64,000 nucleotides of DNA from Luteolibacter arcticus. Lineage in GTDB: Bacteria; Verrucomicrobiota; Verrucomicrobiia; Verrucomicrobiales; Akkermansiaceae. Made by a program: the position numbers and the translations under genes. The stretch spans positions 50,849-114,848 of the forward strand of contig NZ_JAPDDT010000018.1 of NCBI RefSeq assembly GCF_025950235.1, given 5' to 3'. How positions within the stretch are numbered: position 1 is the stretch's first letter; the number at the start of each line of letters is the position of its first letter. Positions 43,201 to 52,700 of this stretch are shown piece after piece. Under the pieces are notes generated by a model. The model did not search any database. It was not told the DNA's origin and worked only from the letters and a program-made list of their open reading frames with translations.

Positions 43201-45883
43201 TTGGGAGACCGGTCCCGGTGCGGCCTTCAACTCCCTCGCGAGCATGCGGATCGACATCAAGTTCTTCCTCGGCGCGTCGCAGGAATCCCTGGCCACCCAG
43301 GCGAACCACCATTGGGCGAATGGTCATGGCCGCCTGATCGGCGCGCTCGACCGCTTCCGCCGCGCCGAAGCCCAGGGCATCGAGCCGATGAAGGCGAACA
43401 TGACCGAGGTCGTGGATTTCATCGACTACATCTCGGCCGGCATGAACCGGGTGAACCTGGTCGAAACGAAGAACCCCACCGGCTCGAACGTCGTCTGGAC
43501 CGATCACTACGCCGACCTCGAACGCGACGAGAACGGCCGCATCACCCGCATCGCCGTGGATGGCGAGGTTTACAACTTCACGCTTAACGCCGACGGCTTG
43601 GTGACCGATGCCACCAGCACGATCGTCATCGTCAAGCCGGACATCGCGGTCGCGGTTACCGGCCAGGGACAAGCGATCAACGTGCTGGCCAATGACACTT
43701 CTCTCCACGGGCCCGCGGTTCCTTTCAGCTCCTTCACCCAGCCGGCCCACGGCACGGTGACCGATGGTGGCAATGGCGTCCTGATCTACCGCTCGACCGC
43801 CGGCTACACCGGCGCGGACAGCTTCACTTACACCGCGGGCGGCGACACAGCCAATGTCTCGGTCACCGTGGTGGCGAATGCGAACGGCCTGTCCCTGGAA
43901 ACATGGCTGAATATCGGTGGAGATGCCGTGACCAATCTCACGGGAAACAACCGCTATCCCAGCAGCCCCGACCAAGTCGCCACCATCTCGACCTTCGAGA
44001 CCACGACCAATCGCGGCGACAATTACGGAGCCCGCGTGCGCGGCTACGTGACCCCGCCGACCACCGGCAACTACACCTTCTGGATCGCTTCGGATGACGG
44101 TGGCGAACTCTGGCTGAGCACCGATGCCAATCCCTCTAACAAGACGAAGATCGCCTTTACCCTGGACTGGACCGGGGTGCGGGTGTGGACGACCTATGCC
44201 TCACAGCAATCCGCCGTCATCCCGCTGACGGCCGGCCAGCGCTACTACGTCGAGGTGCTGCACAAGGAAGGCGGCGGAGGTGACAACCTCGCGGTCGCCT
44301 GGCAGGGACCGGGGATCACGCAGCAGGTGATCGGCACCAACCGTCTCACCGCCTTCGGACTGAACAACAATCCGGTGGCCAATGCCGACAACGCGGCCAC
44401 CAATCAGAATGCCGCGGTCTCCGTGCCGGTCCTGGCGAACGATTCCGACTCGAATGGCGACACGCTCGTGATCCAGTCGGTCACCCAGCCGGCGCATGGC
44501 ACGGCGGCCATCGACGGGAGCAGCATCCTTTACACGCCGGCGCTTAATTACAGCGGCAGCGATTCCCTCAGCTACACGGCCAGCGATGGCAACGGTGGCA
44601 CCGCCACAGCCAATCTCGCCATCACCATCGCGCCGACGACCTACACGCTGGCTTACATCGCAGGGCCGAACGGCGTGATCAGCGGCACCACGCCACAGAC
44701 GGTCAACTACGGCACCAGCGGCAGCGCGGTCGCCGCCGTGGCCAATGTCGGCTATCACTTCGTCGACTGGAGCGACGGCATCACCACCGCCTCGCGCACG
44801 GACAGCAATGTGACCGCCAACCTCAGCGTGACGGCGAACTTCGCGATCAATACCTACACGCTGACCTACACCGCCGGAGCGAACGGCACCCTCAGCGGCA
44901 CCACGCCGCAGACGGTGAACTACGGTGCCAGTAGTAGTTCGGTCACCGCGGTGGCGAATGCCGGCTATGGCTTCACGAATTGGTCCGACGGCTCGACCGC
45001 CAATCCGCGCACCGACACGAACGTGACCGCGAACCTCACGGTGACCGCAAACTTCACCGCCACCGGTCCCGGCCCGATCCCCGCGCCATGGACTGACGCC
45101 AAGATCGGCACCGTTGCCGCGGCGACCAGCGCCACGTATTTGAATGGCACCTTCAATGTCACCGGCGGCGGATCGCGAATCTCCAACACCAGCGACAACT
45201 TCTACTTCGTGAGCCAGCCATGGTCCGGCACGGGCACGATCACCGCGCGCGTGGTGAGCCTGCAAAACACCGGCTCGGCGGCCAGGGCCGGCGTGATGAT
45301 GCGCGAGTCCTCTGCCAGCGGTTCGCGCTCCGTATTCATCGGCCTGACTCCGGCGAACAGCGCGCAGTGGGTGCGCCGCTCGAACACCGGCGGCAACAGC
45401 TCGACCACGACCTCGTCCGGCAAGGCCGCTCCATATTGGGTGCGCCTGACCCGCGAGGGCAACACCATCACGAGCTACCTCTCGGCGAACGGCACCACCT
45501 GGACCCAGCTCGCCAGCGCGAACATCAGCATGTCCGCCAGCTACAGCCTGGGCTTGGCAGCCTGCTCCGGCGCGAGCGGCACCACGGTGGCGAGCGTGTT
45601 CGACAACGTGAGCGTGAGTAGCACCCTGCCGCCACCGCCGGAAGTGAGCCCGACCACCCCGGAAGACCCGCTGCCGAAGATCGAGGAGTTTACCCTGGAA
45701 GACGGCACCGTTGATTTCAACATCACCGGCGAAGCGACCGGCCTCTGGACCCTGGAGGAATCCACCGACTTCCTGACGTGGAGCCCCTTGCAGACGATGA
45801 CGCTGGAGGCCGGCGGCCTCCAGCACAGCGAGGCCGACGAGCGCGGAGAGAAGCGCTTCCTGAGACTGAGGTCCGAGCCGTAG
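40295..45883 (+). CDS. Giant secreted multi-domain zinc-metalloprotease-like protein
   Basis: 1862 residues from ATG 40295. Twin-Arg-containing long signal region (RPAWRGRAALASMLLPAAGM). Order: LamG-like lectin fold (about 80-290), cadherin-like/Big_9 (about 300-380), FG-GAP/VCBS propeller (about 385-670), a helical peptidase-like region with HEVCHSLDN (HExxH, His898), a second Big_9 (about 1120-1190), PA14 (about 1205-1350), a third Big_9, two InlB-type B-repeats of about 70 residues (from 1450), a DUF1349-like lectin fold (about 1590-1765) and a C-terminal beta-sandwich ending KRFLRLRSEP. Likely a surface or secreted protein that cuts or binds glycoproteins. The HExxH region family is not identified, so protease activity is inference. 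Confidence 0.85.
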   Translation: MTLLPMPCMVPRVVFSPSPLASSKPSPNSRPVKTVSFSRSDRAYRPAWRGRAALASMLLPAAGMAAVSDGLTHQWNFDESRDWHDSPFATPALPAVFQDMVGGQAATPVGLDNTAVVSGREFMALSFSGNGTRLQVGQNLAPELGVTSSLAFWMRTTATGGSDQTNSPGVTGSAAGSGGIQWGWLDANGRLCLSADGSLLAQSPQAVNDGNWHFVVMTRNSSTGAGQLYLDGSLVDSRTGPTGARTLAFQSLGRIENTSGNAGCFVGRLDKLTVFNRVITGAEVTSFMNNHAPKTWNLTTDGVNDRVFSTDSVFKRAYDVERNALTVQGWTTPAHGTVSHNGDGSFNYTATGGYAGTDSFDVTVSDGVGGYHRSSLTVKVVAEPPGGGGIPVTQFTNFAAIQAGGVDISHANMRVPRAIDWNVDGKMDILVGAGGYVWRYLNTGTAAVPAFAAAVKVQAAGVDIYANTTGNSPITLADMTGDGVPDLVMADSASKLRVYRNTAAAGATPVYAASIFVKRANGTIDFVLPDKRFDIGDYNGDGTPDLVTGTFSGNVQLYLNVNTAALPRFETGTTLNSDSYNLYPRLYDLSGNGQLDLIRSINWGSIRYWLDVADGLVGEQYLNITTSGGTAPDIKAVTDGAVVDFADFTGDGKPDLLVGGHAGDKIFLASGVLKSPAESIADIEAIYDAHPTDLGTALSANSNLLLGQVNSANLNIIAHLQKGTLSTREATFTALAAHIAKYPFLKYQQLDTAVYHHVPSIVLQNWVILEYLLPNTSARRTQIADIMGLTGTARVIYLETGMALGDNGKSLAATYNTIRDFQRRYPREAFPDAIMTYDQLYDDQRGGFIWTPNSTKNTFGQWALGNANEWAGDLTTAIEGVLGAGKASGDYFTFVMGHEVCHSLDNYVRTRANADLERRWGARMVYAAGPDVIAGSNGWYSQSATQANFQAKGFYTPATQTWAQAWDAYWETGPGAAFNSLASMRIDIKFFLGASQESLATQANHHWANGHGRLIGALDRFRRAEAQGIEPMKANMTEVVDFIDYISAGMNRVNLVETKNPTGSNVVWTDHYADLERDENGRITRIAVDGEVYNFTLNADGLVTDATSTIVIVKPDIAVAVTGQGQAINVLANDTSLHGPAVPFSSFTQPAHGTVTDGGNGVLIYRSTAGYTGADSFTYTAGGDTANVSVTVVANANGLSLETWLNIGGDAVTNLTGNNRYPSSPDQVATISTFETTTNRGDNYGARVRGYVTPPTTGNYTFWIASDDGGELWLSTDANPSNKTKIAFTLDWTGVRVWTTYASQQSAVIPLTAGQRYYVEVLHKEGGGGDNLAVAWQGPGITQQVIGTNRLTAFGLNNNPVANADNAATNQNAAVSVPVLANDSDSNGDTLVIQSVTQPAHGTAAIDGSSILYTPALNYSGSDSLSYTASDGNGGTATANLAITIAPTTYTLAYIAGPNGVISGTTPQTVNYGTSGSAVAAVANVGYHFVDWSDGITTASRTDSNVTANLSVTANFAINTYTLTYTAGANGTLSGTTPQTVNYGASSSSVTAVANAGYGFTNWSDGSTANPRTDTNVTANLTVTANFTATGPGPIPAPWTDAKIGTVAAATSATYLNGTFNVTGGGSRISNTSDNFYFVSQPWSGTGTITARVVSLQNTGSAARAGVMMRESSASGSRSVFIGLTPANSAQWVRRSNTGGNSSTTTSSGKAAPYWVRLTREGNTITSYLSANGTTWTQLASANISMSASYSLGLAACSGASGTTVASVFDNVSVSSTLPPPPEVSPTTPEDPLPKIEEFTLEDGTVDFNITGEATGLWTLEESTDFLTWSPLQTMTLEAGGLQHSEADERGEKRFLRLRSEP

Positions 45884-46066
45884 CAAAACTGCGCCAGTCG
45901 ACTAGTGATTCTCACCAGGTGGATTCCACCAAGGCTTTGCCGTTGCTACGAATGGGAGCATTTCGCAAGATCGATGGGTCGTGTCGGCTCCCCTCCTTTC
46001 CGCGACTCCAGTCGATATCCCGCTCGCCCGCCTCCCGCCCCGCTTTCATCTGCCGGAGGGGGAAAG

Positions 46067-46334
46067 GTGCATTTCGAACACTGCAACGTGACGGTTGAGG
46101 CGTGGTCACCATGGGTCAGGCCCGCTCCCGGCGAGTTCCCCTCATGCACCTGCTTCCTGACACTCGAAGGGGTCCAACTGCTGGAGGAAGGGAACTCCGG
46201 GATCATTCCTGGCAGCTTTTAACCATACCGTGTCCGTTCTCCTCAAGAACGGCGCGAACTACTGCCAGGTCTTCGATGAACGGACGGTCGTCCAAGGCGA
46301 CAAGGATCTCGCCCCACGAAAGACCTACAACTGA
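46067..46334 (+). pseudogene. Small gene broken by a T-run frameshift
   Basis: GTG 46067 is preceded by a good ribosome site (GGAGGGG, 6 bp away) and reads HFEHCNVTVEAWSPWVRP to a TAA at 46220 inside TTTTAA. Removing one T of the run 46217-46220 continues the frame as NHTVSVLLKNGANYCQVFDE to a TGA at 46332, an 87-residue beta-rich protein. Both halves look like coding sequence. The last bases overlap the convergent phospholipase gene. It may be a real frameshift, programmed slippage or a sequencing error. Confidence 0.5.
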
Positions 46335-47761
46335 TCCGCCACCGCCTCCATCACCGCACCACCGGGCTCCTTCGCCGGCACGTGGGGCTTCGAGCGCGCG
46401 AAGTCCGGCTCGAAGACCTTTGTGATCAGCTCCCGCAGCGGAGCCTTCGCGCGGAAGCTGATATTGAGCTCGCGGTTGATCCGCATGCTGAGGGTGTCCA
46501 GATTCGCCGAACCCACGCAGGCCCAGTCGTCGCAGATCATTGCCTTCAGGTGCGTCATCCCCGGATAGGCGTAGGCTTTGCCGCCCGCTTCCACCAGCTT
46601 GTTGGCAAATGCCCGGTTGGCCACGTCCATCAGTTTCGAGTCGTTGCGCCCGGGAAAGATGACGCGCACATCCACCCCCCGTTTCACGGCATCTTCGAGT
46701 GCCTCGGTGATGTCGTCATTGGCGATGTAGGGGTCCTCGATCCAGATCCGCTTCCGCGCGGCGCGGATGCCTAGCAGCATCGCCTTCTGGATTTCATACC
46801 GCCACACCGCGGGGTCGGTGCGCAGGATGCGGATCGGCACCTCGCCCGCAACCGGCACCGGGTAGGGCTTCTTGGCATCGCCTCCCAAGCCCGGCAGGCC
46901 GAAGGGCGCGGCGCGCTTCCACGTGCGATCATAGTCGCGCTGCAGCTCGCCCACCGCGCTCCCTTCCACGCGGAACATCAGGTCGTGCCACTCGCTCCGA
47001 TACTCCCGGCCGATGTTCATGCACCCCATCAGCGCCACGCGACCGTCGAAGACATGGAGCTTCGTGTGGTCGCACACCAGCCACGGGTTCAACATCGAGC
47101 GCACCTTCACCGCGGAGCCATCCCGGAGATAGCGGCTCATGTTCGATGGCGGCTCAAACCCGGGCGGAAAGGGCGTTTCCGGTTTCGTCACCGCCGCGCT
47201 GCTGCTTCCCAGATCGTCGAAGATCACCCGCACCTGCGCCTCCGCGGAGCGCCGCTTGAGCTGGTCGGCGACGCGCACGGCCGCGTCATCGTTGTCGAAG
47301 ATATAGGCCTGCACATCGATGGTCTGTCGCGCCTTCGCGATCTCACGCTCCAGCTCCGGATAAAAGCGGTGGCCATCGACCAGCCACGTGATCTTTCCGC
47401 CGATGGGCTGCGGCAGGTCTTTCTTGTCGAGTAGCGCCTCGAAGCGATCCGTTCCGGGCGCTTCCTCGGGAGCAAAGTGATATTTGCGGATTCCGGGAAC
47501 ATTGGCCGTCACCAGCTCGCGTGGCCGCTGCCACAGCACCGCGGCTCCCACCACCGCCGTCGTCACCGGATGGCGCGCGATTCCGAGGAGAGTCCCTCTT
47601 GCCGCGCTGGAGGAGATTTTCACGGCGGAGCTGCCTTTCATTGGCTCGCCCTTCTCCGGCGGGTCGTAGCGATAGCCTGTGGCCATGTGTCGGCAGGACG
47701 GTGTCAGGGCTAACAACAAGCCCGTGGTGAGAAGGGCAAAGGGGGTTCGAGGGGGTTCCAT
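46325..47761 (-). CDS. Phospholipase D-family lipoprotein (cardiolipin-synthase-like)
   Basis: 478 residues. Lipobox-type signal (LLTTGLLLALTPSC). Two HKD motifs: HTKLHVFDGRVALMGCMN (about residue 235) and THLKAMICDDWACVGSANLD (about 400), the latter matching HxK(x4)D. Both His and Lys are present, so it should be catalytic. The insertion after the first motif and the exported, lipid-anchored position resemble outer-envelope PLD proteins rather than inner-membrane cardiolipin synthase. Lies convergent to the first giant gene and its broken neighbour. Confidence 0.88.
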   Translation of the reverse strand: MEPPRTPFALLTTGLLLALTPSCRHMATGYRYDPPEKGEPMKGSSAVKISSSAARGTLLGIARHPVTTAVVGAAVLWQRPRELVTANVPGIRKYHFAPEEAPGTDRFEALLDKKDLPQPIGGKITWLVDGHRFYPELEREIAKARQTIDVQAYIFDNDDAAVRVADQLKRRSAEAQVRVIFDDLGSSSAAVTKPETPFPPGFEPPSNMSRYLRDGSAVKVRSMLNPWLVCDHTKLHVFDGRVALMGCMNIGREYRSEWHDLMFRVEGSAVGELQRDYDRTWKRAAPFGLPGLGGDAKKPYPVPVAGEVPIRILRTDPAVWRYEIQKAMLLGIRAARKRIWIEDPYIANDDITEALEDAVKRGVDVRVIFPGRNDSKLMDVANRAFANKLVEAGGKAYAYPGMTHLKAMICDDWACVGSANLDTLSMRINRELNISFRAKAPLRELITKVFEPDFARSKPHVPAKEPGGAVMEAVADQL

Positions 47762-47890
47762 GCATACTGACTTCGTCCCAAGTCACCGTTCGTCAAACGA
47801 CCATTTGCACAATGCGACGACTGTCGCGGAGACCCTCACAGGACCGGTGGCCGAATCGCATCCACGGGTCGCCGTGGGCACGGCAGGGTC

Positions 47891-47961
47891 GCCCGCGGAA
47901 TCACCGCGGGCCGGAGGCCGGGAAATGCGTGACCCCGCCAACCCGAAGGCTGGCAGGGTCA
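47891..47961. repeat. Two hairpins in a 310-bp gene-free gap
   Basis: GCCCGCGG-AATCA-CCGCGGGC (47891-47911, perfect) and TGACCCCGCCA-n10-TGGCAGGGTCA (47930-47961, one mismatch). The gap 47762-48073 holds nothing else except an AT-rich palindrome at its right end. Confidence 0.6.
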
Positions 47962-48041
47962 ATGCACTTCTCTCCCCAGAGAAGGCGGATTTTCTGACAC
48001 GTTCCGCCGACTGGAGCAAGGCGATTAGCGGTTCCTTGCTA

Positions 48042-48058
48042 TTTCCAAATTTTGGAAA
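48042..48058. promoter_or_regulatory. AT-rich near-palindrome before a small gene
   Basis: TTTCCAAATTTTGGAAA, 17 bp with a single centre mismatch, in GC-rich surroundings and 15 bp before the ATG at 48074. Candidate operator; the protein that binds it is unknown. Confidence 0.4.
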
Positions 48059-48073
48059 ATAGTGGAAGATTCC

Positions 48074-48394
48074 ATGAGATCCCGCCCCTCTTTAGCAGCG
48101 ATCCGCCACGCCATTCTCAAGCGCCAACGAGCGAGTTTCACCCACGAGAAAAGCACCCACGTCGTCGCCGATCTCTTCCTGCTGGGCCAGGCGCGGAGGA
48201 CCGCAGCCTACATCGTCCTCGCCTGGTGCTTGGAACCCGAGTGGGGGTGGCGCCTGCTGAGATTCTCCGAGATCTGGGACTTCGAAATGATCGGGCCGGT
48301 CGATGTCTTGCGCCATGACTTCAACCCCTACGATTCAAGGATCGCCCTCATCGACACCCAAGTCGTCCCGGGACGGCCCACCCCATCGTGGTAA
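48074..48394 (+). CDS. Hypothetical protein
   Basis: 106 residues from ATG 48074 (GTG 48062 also in frame). Basic first half (RHAILKRQRASFTHEKSTH), Trp-rich centre (WCLEPEWGWRLLRF) and an aspartate-rich end. Not recognised. The good palindromic site in front supports a real, regulated gene. The following 400 bp (48395-48797) hold no convincing gene, only the inverted repeat at 48729. Confidence 0.5.
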   Translation: MRSRPSLAAIRHAILKRQRASFTHEKSTHVVADLFLLGQARRTAAYIVLAWCLEPEWGWRLLRFSEIWDFEMIGPVDVLRHDFNPYDSRIALIDTQVVPGRPTPSW

Positions 48395-48728
48395 GGACGG
48401 TCCCTGACACCGCGGCGCGCTTGGCCTGTGGCTTGGCCTATTGCAGCAGCCGTAGCAACAGCAGCGCAGTCTCAATCAGGCGCGCACGACTAGCTGTTAG
48501 AAAGCGTTGTTTGATTGCTCGGAAGACCTTCCTGCGGCACTCGCGCAAATCACGTGGCAGTCCGTACGCCAATCGTGGACGTCGCAAATCTTGAGCCATC
48601 GCAATTCGCATCCACTAGCGGCAAATTGCGTACTGTAGAAGGTGGAAAATGACGTCGGCACTCCGATTTCCAAGGACTTACGACGGCGGTAGCGATGGCC
48701 CCGCGGTTGCTATTGAGAAAGGCCCCCC

Positions 48729-48779
48729 GAAGCGGCGGCGGGCCTGCGTGTTGTGACTGGCACGCAAGCCCGCCGCTTC
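48729..48779. repeat. Inverted repeat before a secreted gene
   Basis: GAAGCGGCGGCGGGCCTGCG and its near reverse complement CGCAAGCCCGCCGCTTC, spaced by about 12 bp. A related GCAAGCCCGCCGCTTC word occurs at about 8324, before uup. Confidence 0.6.
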
Positions 48780-48797
48780 AAATCACACTCTACCGCT

Positions 48798-49286
48798 ATG
48801 AAAACTACAACAACATCCGCAATCGCATTGGCCGCCCTCGGAATGATCGTTCCGCTGTCGGCCCAAGTCACCGAGAAGAAGGAGAAGACGGAAGTGCGTG
48901 AGAACGCCGACGGCTCCACCACGGAGAAGCACACCACGACCACCACCACGTTCAACCCGGAGGCCAGGACGAAAGTGGTGAAGTATTTCGATACCTACAA
49001 GACTGAGCGCTACGGTCTCCCGCCCGCCTACGTCACCAAGGTGAGGGTCAAGGAAATTCCCGCCGCCTGGAGGACCAGCGTCATCGCGCCCGGCATCGTC
49101 ATCACCGAAAAGGAACGCCCGTACCTGATCGATGCTCCGCCTGAACTGATCAAGGTGCTTCCCGCTCCTGCTAGCTCCGATGTCCGTTACTATATGGCCG
49201 GGGGGAATGTGGTCGCCGTTGACAAGACCTACAAGGTTGTCGACTCGATCCAGGTACCCTCCGTCAAGATCACTGTGGACGACTGA
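48798..49286 (+). CDS. Exported hypothetical protein
   Basis: 162 residues from ATG 48798. Signal peptide (KTTTTSAIALAALGMIVPLS) and a Thr/Lys/Glu-rich N-terminal stretch (EKHTTTTTTFNPEA). The C-terminal 100 residues are beta-rich, with GLPPAYVTKVRVKEIPAAWR and YYMAGGNVVAVDKTYKVVDS, resembling the DUF1236/RcnB-type periplasmic patterns, but not strongly. The gene end is followed by an imperfect second copy of its own last codons (see findings). Confidence 0.65.
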   Translation: MKTTTTSAIALAALGMIVPLSAQVTEKKEKTEVRENADGSTTEKHTTTTTTFNPEARTKVVKYFDTYKTERYGLPPAYVTKVRVKEIPAAWRTSVIAPGIVITEKERPYLIDAPPELIKVLPAPASSDVRYYMAGGNVVAVDKTYKVVDSIQVPSVKITVDD

Positions 49287-49375
49287 CCCAGGTCCACCGG
49301 TGACGATCACGGTGGAAAACTGACCCACTTCCATCGTGATCGTTCCTTTATAGCGAAATCTGATTTTCCGCGATT

Positions 49376-49436
49376 TGAGGCGCGGTCCGCTTGTCATTCT
49401 CCATCTCTCGTGGAGACCCAAGCGGGCCGCGCCTCA
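49376..49436. repeat. Long hairpin downstream of the secreted gene
   Basis: 18-bp arms (49376-49393, 49419-49436) starting TGAGGCGCGG, with one G-T pair; a nested TCTCCA-TGGAGA stem lies in the loop. No T run, so not a classical terminator. The gap 49287-49764 contains no gene. Confidence 0.7.
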
Positions 49437-49764
49437 TTGCGCGCAGCCCGAAGTAAGACACGACCCGTGGTTCCCCACGACGCCCGTCGACCGCCTGAAC
49501 GACCCAGTCGCATCACCGCGGATGCAGCAGGAGTTCGACCGCACTGGAATCCAGCGTGGAGATGCTCACTCGACTCATTCTCCTCCATGATCGATATACC
49601 CGGCCACCCTTCGAACTAGTGCCGTCAAATTATGGCCTTGGAGAGGGACGAACTTCGTCTATCGTGGTCACTTAATCGGATTTAAGGTGACAATAACGCC
49701 CTTGATCCGTGGGTGGGGTCGACACCTTCTTCGTCCCTTTCACCTCTCCTGTCCCTTCAATCCC

Positions 49765-52700
49765 ATGTGTTCGAAAGCCCGCAATCCCCGCTTCGCCCGG
49801 TGCTTACCGTTGGTCTTTATCGTCGTGTTGCTGGCGGGCCTTTTGGCGACCCCGGTTCGCGCCCAGGCACCGCCGGCCACGTTTACCCGCGTGATCAGCA
49901 CGGCGTCCCAGTCGCTGACGGTGGACTTCGCGCTGCATCCGATCCGTAACGCGAACTTCGCGGTGCTGGTCCAGCAGTCCGACGGGAGCTTGTCAGCGTT
50001 CACTCCGGATGTGCCGCGAACCTACCTCGGCACCGTGCAGGGACGGCCCGGCGCCATCGCGTGTGGCCTGCTGAGGGCCGACGGCACCTTGCTGGCACGC
50101 ATTGGTTTCGAAGATGGCACCACTTGGACCACCACCGGAGGCACCGCCTCCGCGAGCGGTTCCGGATTCACCCCCGCGTGGCCCACCTCGGTGGTGGCCT
50201 CTGGCGGTGCGGGTTCGGCCGTCTTTGCGGCTGAATACGGATTCGACTCCACCTTCAACCACTTCACCGCCTGTGGTGGAACCGCGGCCGGCGTGCTCGA
50301 GCAAATCGAGTTCTCCTCGATGTCAGCGAACATGGTTTACCTTCGTGACGCGGCCATCCTCCACCGGATCGGCAAGGTCGTCGTCCGTGCGGATCAAACG
50401 CAGGATCCTTACGCCACCGATGACGACACGAACAAGCTGCTGACCCGTGTCGGGACGGTCTGGCAGGCGGCAGGCACGCCGATGGGTAGCACCCACGATC
50501 TGGCCGCGGTCCTGCATTCGGAGGTGAATGGCGGCCTCGCCTGGGTCGGAGCGGTGGGAACCTCAAACCGTTACTCCGCGAATGATTCGGATGGAGACGG
50601 GGACTTCTCCGTGGTTTGGCGTCACGAGGCAGGACACAACTGGGGATCGAATCACTACGAGGGTGGCGGCAATCCCGAGGGCTCCACCATCATGTCCAAC
50701 AACGCGCTCTCGCGTTTCTCCAGTTCGGAACTGCTCAGGATCATCAACCACCGCAATTCGAGGAGCCCCGGGATGCTCGACAACCTCGGTGCCTATACCT
50801 TCCCGCTTCCGCCGCGGGCGAACCAGGACGCGACTTCCTACCTGGTCACCGGCGCTACCAAAATCGACGTCCTGGCCAATGACTCGGACTCCAATGGCCA
50901 GGCGCTCTCGCTTCATTCATTCGCCGGCACTTCGGCATTCGGCGGCACGCTCAGCCGCTCGACCGGCACCGGCCCCGGCGGGCGTGACGAGATCCTCTAC
51001 AATCCGCCACCGGTTCTAACCGCCGGCACGGACTGGTTCACCTATCGCATCCAGGATTCCGCCGGCATGCAGGCGGTGGGATACGTCGTGCTGCGGCCCA
51101 CTTCCGAGATCGTCACTCCCGTGGATCACTGGACGCTGGATGATTCCGCGGGAACCACCGCCGTGAACCTCATCCGCACCACGAAGAACGGGACCCACCA
51201 GAATGGAACCGTGGTCAATCAGACTGGTGCCAACGTGGTGACCCGCAGGGGCGCGAGCTTCGATGGAACGAACGACCAAACCTCGATCTCCTCGCCGGGC
51301 TACAGCACCAACACCCTCACCTTCACCACGTGGGTGAAGCGGAATGGATCCCAGGCAGCGTGGGCACCATTGGTTTTCACTCGAGCCGGCTCCTCCGTGG
51401 CGGGCCTGCATTTCGGCACCGCCAACGAACTCCGCTACACTTGGGATGACGGCAACTACAATTGGGATTCAGGCATCACCGTTCCCGACAACACCTGGTG
51501 CCTCGCCGTCATGAGCGTCTCGCCCACCGGCACCACGCTCCACCTTCGCACGCCCACCGGCCTGCAGAGCGCCACCAATACCGCCACCCATGCCTCCGAG
51601 GCATTCAACGGCACGATGTATCTCGGCTACGATTCGACCAACGTCTTGCGCCACTTCAAGGGCTGGCTGGACGACGTCCGGGTTTACAAGTCGACATTCA
51701 CCGCGACGCAGGTCGAGTCCCTCTATCAGCAGGCGCTCAACGCCCCGTCCGTCCAACTCACGGCACCCACCGCCGGATCGTCGATCTCTCCGCTGAACAT
51801 CAACCTTGCGGCGAGCGTGACCACGCTGGCCGCCATCACCTCGCAGGTGGATTTCATCGAAAACGAATCCTCGCTCGCCTCCGCTCCGGTGGCTCCATGG
51901 ACCGCGCAGTTGGCCGCGCTGGCACCGGGGGCGCATACCCTCACGGCTCGTGCCAGCTACGGCGATTGGGGTTATCAAATCGATTCCGCTCCGGTCTCGT
52001 TCACCGCGCTGCCGCCACCCCTGCCGGTGGTTACCGTCAGCTCCTCGCTGTCTGCGTCGAAACGCGGACCCATTCCGGGTTCGTTCACCTTCACGCGAAG
52101 CCACCCGATCGGATCCATCACCGTTCCGTTCACCCGCTCGGGAACGGCGATCCCGGGCACCGACTACATCGCCATCCCGAATGACGTGACGATTCCCGAT
52201 GGCTCGCTTTCGCAGACCATCACCGTGGATCCGATTGCCGCGAGTCCCGATGGCATCAGTGAGACCATCACGCTCACCCTTTCTTCCGGGGCTAGCTATT
52301 CGCTGGGCTCGCCTTCGGCCGCCACCCTCACCATCGACGATCACATCACCTCGATCGCCGCCGGCGAGTGGGACGTGGGAACCACCTGGAACAGCGGAGT
52401 TCCGGCACCCATCAGCGGCACCCAGAACACCGGCGAAGGATATGCCGTGGCTCACACGGTCACCTCGAACGACAGCGCATCCAACAGCCAGGCGCTGGTG
52501 GCGAAGTCGCTCCGCATCCAGCCCGGCGGCATTCTGGATCTGTACCGCGTCCATAACTCGGGCGGCGAGACCATCACCTACAATCTTCCCTCCACCACGG
52601 TGGAGGATGACGGGACGCTGCAGTTCCGTTGTTCGAATGGCTCCTCGTTCCACAACGTGGCCGCCGGGGTTTCGTTTGGCGGGGCCACCACGCTCAAGAT

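Noticed and set aside
41267..43975. 902-residue open frame on the minus strand
   Set aside because: Shadow of the first giant gene; no motif, Arg/Gly/Val-rich composition typical of antisense frames in GC-rich DNA.
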